Shown piece after piece: positions 1-4,981 of a stretch of 9,399 bases of DNA. Under the pieces are notes generated by a model. It made no database searches, was not told the DNA's origin, and saw nothing but the letters and a program-made list of their open reading frames with translations. The translations under genes and the position numbers were made by a program. How positions within the stretch are numbered: the first letter of the stretch is position 1; each line of letters opens with the position of its first letter. Origin of the DNA: Oscillospiraceae bacterium (lineage in GTDB: Bacteria > Bacillota_A > Clostridia > Saccharofermentanales > Saccharofermentanaceae); the NCBI GenBank assembly GCA_902803365.1, contig CADCPU010000311.1, positions 1 to 9,399 on the forward strand. The letters are read 5' to 3'.

Positions 1-1
1 G

Positions 2-1162
2 ATAATGACGGCGGAGGCCATCAGCCGCTTTAATGAAAATGATCCCGATCACTTCATTTCATGTGAATATATCCTGAAGGAAAAGAGCGATCTTTTTGAC
101 GAGGAAAAAGTCAAAAAGATGACTGATGACCTGCAGCTCGATATCATGTCTTCAGAGCCGGCGGACATCTACTTTGATCTCCATAATATGTGGTGGGTCC
201 AGTCCGAAGACTACTTGCTCGATCTCAACAAGGAACTTGTGATCTCTCCGACGGAATTCTACACTGCGATAACCGACAGCGCCGCAAGAGACGGAGGGCT
301 CTACTACATGCCTCTGGATTTCATTGCGCACGGTATCGTGACCGACAGCAGCAACGTGAAGGAAGGTGTCACGGGATTTACTTTTGACGAATACAGGGAA
401 TTCCTCAAAGGTCCGCTCAACGGCAAGGATCCGTTGACGGAAGTTTTCGGCAGATCCAAATATTTCAATTTCTGTTTTGAAGCGATGAGCGACTACTGGT
501 TCAAGAGTGGTATCGTTGACATCAATAACGATGCCTTCAGGGAGTTGTGCAGCTTTATCATGAATGACGTTCCGGAGAACGCGGCGCTGGATGAATCGGA
601 CGTTATGGAATTTTATTTTAAGAGCGAAGATGTCGCGCGATATGAGCTTCTGGATCCGATGCTTTTTGTGCATACTTTTGCGGCATATAAGTCGCCCGTC
701 CTGCTCGGTGCTCCGTCAGTTGACGGCAGAGGCCCCGTCGCATCAGTATATTCGTCAGTATCTGTAAGTGCGAAGACAGAGCACAAAGATGCCTGCATCA
801 AATTCGTTAAGCTCCTTCTCTCCAAGGAGATCCAGGAAGGCAGCAGCCATAATCCGATCAACCGCAATGCGCTCGAGCCGATCCTCAGAAATGCCGTCGA
901 TGAAGCCAACAGGGAGATCGATTCATTTTCCTCTGAAGCAGAGGCCGCTTCGTGCGGTTATTACAGACCGAGCGAGGAGATCGTTCAGGCATACATCAAG
1001 AGCATCAATTCCGTTTCATGCTGCAACTGCCTTGACGCTTCCGTATCGGATATCGTTGAAGAAGAGATCGCAGGGCTTTTGTCCGGCCAGCAGGATGTCG
1101 ACACTGTGGCGGCAAATGTAGAAGACCGACTGAGGACGCTGTATAACGAGAAGGGACTCTGA
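2..1162 (+). CDS. ABC transporter extracellular solute-binding protein, 5'-partial
   Basis: Most likely the substrate-binding lipoprotein of an ABC importer (family 1, sugar/oligosaccharide type), acting outside the membrane. The frame is open to the left edge of the window, and no ribosome binding site can be seen before the first ATG at position 5, so the signal peptide and roughly the first 50 residues are probably missing. The visible part begins with a helix containing AISRFNENDP, which resembles the segment after the first strand in this family. It continues with family-like stretches: a W-rich YFDLHNMWWV segment, YMPLDFIAHGIV, FTFDEYREFLKG, and a late segment FVKLLLSKEIQEG close to the usual F..fLlS.e.Q motif. 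The last residues are acidic and end before a strong terminator. The call rests on overall pattern and not on one diagnostic residue; the ligand is unknown. No permease genes follow, so they would lie upstream or elsewhere. Confidence 0.7.
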   Translation: MMTAEAISRFNENDPDHFISCEYILKEKSDLFDEEKVKKMTDDLQLDIMSSEPADIYFDLHNMWWVQSEDYLLDLNKELVISPTEFYTAITDSAARDGGLYYMPLDFIAHGIVTDSSNVKEGVTGFTFDEYREFLKGPLNGKDPLTEVFGRSKYFNFCFEAMSDYWFKSGIVDINNDAFRELCSFIMNDVPENAALDESDVMEFYFKSEDVARYELLDPMLFVHTFAAYKSPVLLGAPSVDGRGPVASVYSSVSVSAKTEHKDACIKFVKLLLSKEIQEGSSHNPINRNALEPILRNAVDEANREIDSFSSEAEAASCGYYRPSEEIVQAYIKSINSVSCCNCLDASVSDIVEEEIAGLLSGQQDVDTVAANVEDRLRTLYNEKGL

Positions 1163-1187
1163 TCCTTATCAGATAGTTTATTTGACG

Positions 1188-1217
1188 GCCGCGCTTCGTT
1201 TGGAGTGCGGCTTTTTT
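1188..1217 (+). terminator. Intrinsic terminator after the solute-binding protein gene
   Basis: An 8-bp stem pairs GCCGCGCT (1188-1195) with AGTGCGGC (1204-1211), including one G-U pair, around an 8-nt loop. It is followed directly by six T residues (1212-1217). It starts 26 bp after the stop codon and should end transcription of the upstream gene. Confidence 0.9.
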
Positions 1218-1309
1218 GTCTTAAATAAATCTTTATCTTTCTTTGGCGATGATTTTACTCTTGGCGATTAAGATGGGACCATAAAGTTAATACATCACGG
1301 AGGTTTTCC

Positions 1310-1921
1310 ATGAGATCTGTAATCATCGAAGGCATTTTTAATTCCAAGTTTTTTGATTTCCAGGGTTATTCTATGACTGATATCTGGAAGAGGACAGCTA
1401 AGAGCGAGAAGTTTAAGGCAGTTCTCGATGTTAACGTAGATCCGATGCGCATCGTTGAAGTACTCGAGCAGAAAGGTACGGTCTTGGCTTTCAAAAAGAA
1501 AGGCCGCATCAAGTCGCTCTATCTCATCCGCAGAGAAGGCAACAGATTTACCTGCACCGAGAGCTATTATTCGGATGATATCGTTAAGCTTCCGGTAGTC
1601 GACCTGATGGATCAGAAAGTCGCCTTCACTATCTCAGAATATGCTGCAGGATATAAGGACGGCTCCGCAGTCTTCAAGGATACGGTTATGCCCAAGCTCA
1701 TCCGCAAGGCTCACGGCTTCAACTGGTCGATGTGCGTCACGTTCATGATCATCTACTCAATGATCTTCTATTCGGCTCTCAGCTTGAAAGGCTTGCTGAT
1801 CGGCTTTCCTATGGGACTTGCGATGGGCCTTTGTATGAGGGAATGCGATTATCATTATGAAGGTCACGAGGGTGGAAAGCCTCTCGGTAATTCGGGTTCG
1901 TCGGAAGCTGTTTCCGATTGA
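1310..1921 (+). CDS. Hypothetical protein with two C-terminal membrane segments
   Basis: 203-aa protein that I do not recognise. The start is supported by GGAGG at 1299-1303, six bases before the ATG. Residues 1-135 are soluble, mixed alpha/beta and rich in Lys and charged residues, with a strand-like stretch GRIKSLYLIRREGNRFTCTE. About residues 139-157 (MCVTFMIIYSMIFYSAL) and 159-177 (GLLIGFPMGLAMGLCM) are hydrophobic and probably form a membrane hairpin. They are followed by a short His/Glu/Gly-rich hydrophilic tail ending in a Ser-rich stretch. It stands alone: a terminator lies upstream and the repeat array downstream. No confident promoter is visible; two TTGGCGAT copies (1243-1250, 1261-1268) lie upstream but have no good -10 box at normal spacing. 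A function cannot be assigned. Confidence 0.8.
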   Translation: MRSVIIEGIFNSKFFDFQGYSMTDIWKRTAKSEKFKAVLDVNVDPMRIVEVLEQKGTVLAFKKKGRIKSLYLIRREGNRFTCTESYYSDDIVKLPVVDLMDQKVAFTISEYAAGYKDGSAVFKDTVMPKLIRKAHGFNWSMCVTFMIIYSMIFYSALSLKGLLIGFPMGLAMGLCMRECDYHYEGHEGGKPLGNSGSSEAVSD

Positions 1922-1929
1922 TTGATGTG

Positions 1930-1967
1930 TGCGGCCGGGCTCTTCGCGATCTGCCTGCGGCCGGGCT
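1930..1967 (+). repeat. 12-bp GC-rich direct repeat pair
   Basis: TGCGGCCGGGCT occurs twice, at 1930-1941 and 1956-1967, with a 26-bp period. It lies immediately after the stop codon of the 203-aa protein and just before the palindromic array. Each copy contains the self-complementary CGGCCG. The two copies could pair weakly, but there is no convincing terminator geometry. Confidence 0.6.
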
Positions 1968-1968
1968 T

Positions 1969-2211
1969 GAGGCTACCTTTGGTATCCTTTTGTCTTCTTG
2001 GAAACAGCGTAAGGCTACCTTTGGTATCCTTTTCACTTTAAAAATTCGTTTGCAAGGCTACCTTTGGTATTCTTGGAAGCTTCAGATCGAGGTTTTTTCG
2101 AACATGAGGATACCAAAGGTATTCAAATTTGGCACAAAACTGAAGCGTAAGGCTACCTTTGGTATCCTTTTAGCTTTACACTGATGGAGAAAGGCTACCT
2201 TTGGTATCCTT
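1969..2211 (+). repeat. Array of six 21-bp imperfect palindromes, helically phased, one inverted
   Basis: The unit is a left arm AAGGCTACC, a loop TTT and a right arm GGTATCCTT. The arms are complementary except for one C/T mismatch at unit positions 5 and 17. Copies lie at 1969-1989, 2011-2031, 2054-2074, 2106-2126 (inverted: loop AAA), 2149-2169 and 2191-2211. Copies 2, 5 and 6 are identical over 21 bp. Copy 1 differs at its first base, copy 3 at unit position 18, and copy 4 is diverged at one end. Centre-to-centre distances are 42, 43, 52, 43 and 42 bp, a symmetric series close to 4, 4, 5, 4 and 4 helical turns. The intervening sequences (21, 22, 31, 22, 21 bp) are mostly unlike each other. 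A protein-binding array or a set of RNA hairpins that end or protect the upstream transcript are both possible. It is not a CRISPR. Confidence 0.93.
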
Positions 2212-2287
2212 TGCCGCGTCATAGCGCAATAAAGCGGCGGGTGCAACCCCACATATTATAGTCTCGCAAGCGATGAAGGGAGCGACT

Positions 2288-2323
2288 AAAAATGCACAAT
2301 TTTCGAGCGCGAAAAATGTTCAA
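2288..2323 (+). repeat. Short direct repeat around a TTTTCG/CGAAAA hairpin, upstream of CIRCE
   Basis: AAAAATGCACAA (2288-2299) and AAAAATGTTCAA (2312-2323) match at 10 of 12 positions with a 24-bp period. Between and overlapping them, TTTTCG (2300-2305 region) and CGAAAA flank the loop AGCG and form a 6-bp stem. The element lies seven bases before the CIRCE operator. No function can be assigned. Confidence 0.45.
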
Positions 2324-2329
2324 CTTGAA

Positions 2330-2356
2330 TTAGCACTCTCCTGTTGACAGTGCTAA
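2330..2356 (+). promoter_or_regulatory. CIRCE operator (HrcA binding site)
   Basis: The half-sites TTAGCACTC (2330-2338) and CAGTGCTAA (2348-2356) are separated by exactly nine bases. The family consensus is TTAGCACTC-N9-GAGTGCTAA, so there is one mismatch, in the first base of the right half. HrcA is the class I heat-shock repressor of Gram-positive bacteria. The operator covers the -35 box of the Hsp20 promoter, which is a standard way to block RNA polymerase. Confidence 0.95.
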
Positions 2357-2371
2357 TCGACGGACTATAAT
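2344..2371 (+). promoter_or_regulatory. SigA-type promoter of the Hsp20 gene
   Basis: A perfect TTGACA -35 box (2344-2349) and a perfect TATAAT -10 box (2366-2371) are separated by 16 bp. Transcription should begin near 2378, giving a leader of about 85 nt before the Hsp20 start. The -35 box overlaps the spacer and right half of CIRCE, so this consensus promoter should be strong once HrcA is released. Confidence 0.9.
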
Positions 2372-2462
2372 GTGTGTAGAACAAAGGAACGAAGATCAAG
2401 AATAGAAAAGATCAGACCTCCGCTCTAATGCTCGGATAACAACAATCAAAGGAGATGATATT

Positions 2463-2909
2463 ATGTTGATGTCCGATTTCTTTGGAGAGAATTTGTTTGA
2501 TGACTTTTGGGGTTTTCCTACACACGAGCTGGCAAACATTGATAAGCACCTGTACGGTAAGAATGCGCGCCACATGATGAAGACCGATGTCCGTGAGACA
2601 GATGAGAATTACGAGCTCGAGATGGATCTTCCGGGATTTAAGAAAGATCAGCTCGGCATCAAGCTCGAGGACGGTTACCTTACGATCAGTGCCGCCAAGG
2701 GTCATGATGAGGAGAAGAAGGACCGCCATGGCAAGGTCATACGCCAGGAGAGATATTCGGGCGCTATGCAGCGAAGCTTTTATGTCGGTAATGCGGTCAA
2801 GGTCGAGGATGTAAAGGCAAAGTTTGAGGACGGCGTTTTGAAACTCGATATACCGAAGAAGGAACTCGGTGCTCTGCCGGGTAATAATACAATAGCCATC
2901 GAAGGCTGA
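2463..2909 (+). CDS. Small heat-shock protein, Hsp20/alpha-crystallin family
   Basis: 148-aa cytoplasmic ATP-independent holdase chaperone that binds unfolding proteins during stress. The start follows AAAGGAG (2448-2454) by eight bases. The N-terminal arm is rich in Phe (MSDFFGENLFDDFWGF). The alpha-crystallin domain spans about residues 38-132: TDVRETDENYELEMDLPGFKK at its beginning, the LEDGYLTISA strand, the loop strand ERYSGAMQRSFYV, and the conserved FEDGVLKLDIPK (121-132). The C-terminal tail carries the oligomerisation motif I-x-I as I144-A-I146 in NTIAIEG. Length is normal for bacterial family members. The gene is monocistronic, with its own CIRCE-overlapped promoter and a terminator 28 bp after the stop. 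The class is certain; hsp18- or ibpA-type names are not justified by sequence alone. Confidence 0.96.
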   Translation: MLMSDFFGENLFDDFWGFPTHELANIDKHLYGKNARHMMKTDVRETDENYELEMDLPGFKKDQLGIKLEDGYLTISAAKGHDEEKKDRHGKVIRQERYSGAMQRSFYVGNAVKVEDVKAKFEDGVLKLDIPKKELGALPGNNTIAIEG

Positions 2910-2936
2910 TGATTCCATAGCTTAACCACCTTCCGG

Positions 2937-2968
2937 AAGTCCGGCTCGATCAGGGCCGGGCTTTCTTT
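2937..2968 (+). terminator. Intrinsic terminator of the Hsp20 gene
   Basis: An 11-bp stem pairs AAGTCCGGCTC (2937-2947) with GGGCCGGGCTT (2953-2963), including two G-U pairs, around the loop GATCA. The T-rich tract TCTTT (2964-2968) follows. It separates the heat-shock gene from the MoxR operon. Confidence 0.88.
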
Positions 2969-3049
2969 ATGCTTGAAATCCGCCCGCGAAAACAGGGGGA
3001 ATATTTACAGTAAATACCCCGATGAAAATAAGGCAATTCTCCGCCTTTG

Positions 3050-3079
3050 TTGACGTTTGCGCGCGCGGTCTTGTAGAAT
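3050..3079 (+). promoter_or_regulatory. Promoter of the MoxR-DUF58-transglutaminase operon
   Basis: TTGACG (3050-3055) and TAGAAT (3074-3079) are separated by 18 bp; each matches the SigA consensus at five of six positions. Transcription would start near 3086, about 45 nt before the ATG at 3130. An in-frame ATG at 3022 lies upstream of this promoter and would not be in the transcript. Confidence 0.65.
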
Positions 3080-3129
3080 CGCAAGTGGGGGTTTGTGAAT
3101 ATCAGACAGCAAAGGCGGAAAAGGCGAAT

Positions 3130-4062
3130 ATGAGTGAATTGACAAACGGGATCATAAGCGAAGTAAAGAAGGTCATCTGCGGCAAGGACGAGATCATAAA
3201 GATGGTCCTGACAGGAATACTTTCGAAGGGACATATCCTGATCGAGGATGTTCCGGGAGTCGGTAAGACATCACTCGTTCTGGCGTTCTCCAAGGCGACC
3301 GGAATGAACTTCGGCCGAGTGCAGTTTACACCTGATGTTCTGCCGTCTGATATCACGGGATTCTCGATCTTTGACAAGGCCTCCGCTTCGATGAGATATC
3401 AGCAGGGTCTTATATTCCACAACCTGTTTCTTGCAGACGAATTGAACCGTGCTTCCACGAGAACGCAGTCGGCGCTCCTTGAGGCCATGGAAGAAAGACA
3501 GGTTACGGTCGACGGCACGACTTACGGACTTCCGAATCCTTTTGTCGTATTTGCTACACAGAACCCGACGGGCGCTGCGGGAACATCGCTTCTTCCGGAC
3601 TCGCAGATGGACCGATTCATAATCAGGATCTCGATGGGCTACCCGTCAAAGTCATCCGAGAAGGAGATGATCCTCGGACGCAAGGGCGGCAAGGATCCGA
3701 TCGATACGGTAAGGCCTCTTTGTAACGCAGCGACCATTGCATCGATGCAGGAAGAAGTAAGTAAAGTCTACATTCACGATAAGATAGTCGAATATATAGT
3801 TGAGCTCGTTCATTTGACGAGAAACAACAAGGATCTCGCGCGCGGTGCAAGTCCCCGTGCGACGCTGGCGCTTGCCGATATGGCGAAGGCTCTCGCGTTT
3901 ATCTCTGACAGGAATTACGTTACGCCTGCTGATGTTCAGGCCTGCTTTGCGCCTGTCATGAGCCACAGGGTCATCCTGTCGCCTGAAGCTGAGATCGCAG
4001 GCAAGAGCATGGCGACGATCATGAAGGAAACAGTTAAGGGCGCAGTACCTCCGAAGGTTTGA
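3130..4062 (+). CDS. MoxR-family AAA+ ATPase
   Basis: 310-aa cytoplasmic AAA+ ATPase thought to act as a chaperone for envelope or metalloprotein maturation. I place the start at 3130 (MSELTNGIISEV) because it follows AAAAGG (3119-3124), gives the usual MoxR length of about 310-330 aa, and lies downstream of the promoter at 3050-3079. The frame is open back to an ATG at 3022, but those 36 residues do not look like the family. Visible motifs: Walker A VPGVGKTS (41-48), pore/strand region VQFTPDVLPSDITG, Walker B LFLADE (99-104), the MoxR hallmark RTQSALLEAMEERQVTVDG (111-129), sensor 1 ATQNP (142-146), the Arg region DRF (161-163), and sensor 2 GASPRA (239-244). First gene of an operon; the DUF58 gene begins seven bases after its stop. 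The identification is firm, but substrate and partners are inferred from operon context. Confidence 0.95.
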   Translation: MSELTNGIISEVKKVICGKDEIIKMVLTGILSKGHILIEDVPGVGKTSLVLAFSKATGMNFGRVQFTPDVLPSDITGFSIFDKASASMRYQQGLIFHNLFLADELNRASTRTQSALLEAMEERQVTVDGTTYGLPNPFVVFATQNPTGAAGTSLLPDSQMDRFIIRISMGYPSKSSEKEMILGRKGGKDPIDTVRPLCNAATIASMQEEVSKVYIHDKIVEYIVELVHLTRNNKDLARGASPRATLALADMAKALAFISDRNYVTPADVQACFAPVMSHRVILSPEAEIAGKSMATIMKETVKGAVPPKV

Positions 4063-4069
4063 TCTTAGT

Positions 4070-4981
4070 ATGCTCAAAAACAGGATCATTTACATATTGG
4101 CCCTGATCGCGGCCTATATCTTTTTTCTCTTTTACAGGATGTGGTTCTCGTGGTTCGTTCTGCTGGTCGTCGCGAGCGTCCTGCCGATCGCGCTCATAAT
4201 GTGCATCGGCTCATGCTTCTTTTTCAATGTCTCGATCTCGCCGGTCGACAGGATCACCAAAGATGAAAAAGGTGCGGTCCAAGTCAAGGCGGGCAATTCA
4301 AACGGCGCGTTCTGTTCATTCTGGGTCGTTAAGATCAAGTGCGAGAATCTCATGACGGGTAAGGTCACGAAAACAGTCCACAAGGACATCGGCAGGATCG
4401 TCTACGATATACCCGTGGATTCGTCTCATTGCGCGGTGTTGAGATATACCGTGGCGAGCGCGAAGATATGCGATATGTTCGGCCTTTTCGCGATCAGAAA
4501 AAGAATCAGGATATCGGCGGAGACATGCGTCTTCCCTAAGCCGATCAACCCGGAGGTCATGCCGGATTTCAGCAATCTCAATGCGAAGAACCTGAAGAAG
4601 TCGAATGATCCTTATACGGAGATCTACGACGTCAGAGATTATATGATGGGAGATCTTCCGAAGAGCATCCACTGGAAGATCTCCGCGAAGAAGGATAAGC
4701 TGCTCGTCAAGGAAGCGCAGGAAGAGGTGCTCACCAATTCGAGCATCTTTCTGCATGTTGATGATGATCTCGACAAGTTCGATTACGAGGCGGGCATCAT
4801 GGTGTTCCTGAGCGATTATCTGCTCGGCAGGAACATGGAGCATAAGGTGTGCGCCATTTTCGACGGCGTTTACAGCAAGACGTTTGACATAAAGACGCGG
4901 AGCGATATGGACCAGGCGGTGCTTACCGTCCTGAAGACTAAGCTCAGCGAGGTCAGAAAGGCGGCGGCAAATGGTCGATGA
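4070..4981 (+). CDS. DUF58 domain-containing membrane protein
   Basis: 303-aa partner of MoxR ATPases. It starts seven bases after the MoxR stop, so translation is probably coupled. Residues about 4-22 and 24-50 are hydrophobic and form an N-terminal membrane hairpin; the rest is soluble. The DUF58 signature is clear near residues 181-210: PYTEIYDVRDYMMGD followed by IHWKISAKKDKLLVKE, with the conserved R189-D-Y, G194-D195, H201-W202-K203 and S205-A206. After this the fold resembles a degenerate von Willebrand A-like domain (SSIFLHVDDD at 224-233). Its last 11 bases overlap the start of the transglutaminase gene. In characterised loci, DUF58 proteins accompany MoxR and a TgpA-like transglutaminase; the biochemical role is not established. 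Family assignment is confident. Confidence 0.92.
   Translation: MLKNRIIYILALIAAYIFFLFYRMWFSWFVLLVVASVLPIALIMCIGSCFFFNVSISPVDRITKDEKGAVQVKAGNSNGAFCSFWVVKIKCENLMTGKVTKTVHKDIGRIVYDIPVDSSHCAVLRYTVASAKICDMFGLFAIRKRIRISAETCVFPKPINPEVMPDFSNLNAKNLKKSNDPYTEIYDVRDYMMGDLPKSIHWKISAKKDKLLVKEAQEEVLTNSSIFLHVDDDLDKFDYEAGIMVFLSDYLLGRNMEHKVCAIFDGVYSKTFDIKTRSDMDQAVLTVLKTKLSEVRKAAANGR

Noticed and set aside
1243..1291. Promoter built on the TTGGCG copies before the 203-aa gene
   Set aside because: No -10 box with at least five matches is found at 16-18 bp from either copy.
1918..2184. Small + strand frame encoding repeated KATFGIL-like peptides
   Set aside because: It begins with TTG overlapping the previous stop, has no ribosome binding site, and reads the palindromes in changing frames. 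The repeated peptides come from the DNA repeat. The - strand frame 1809-2036 (repeated KRIPKVA) is the same effect.
1969..2211. CRISPR-like array
   Set aside because: Repeats are 21 bp with gaps of only 21-31 bp, one copy is inverted, the unit is a palindrome, and no cas genes are present.
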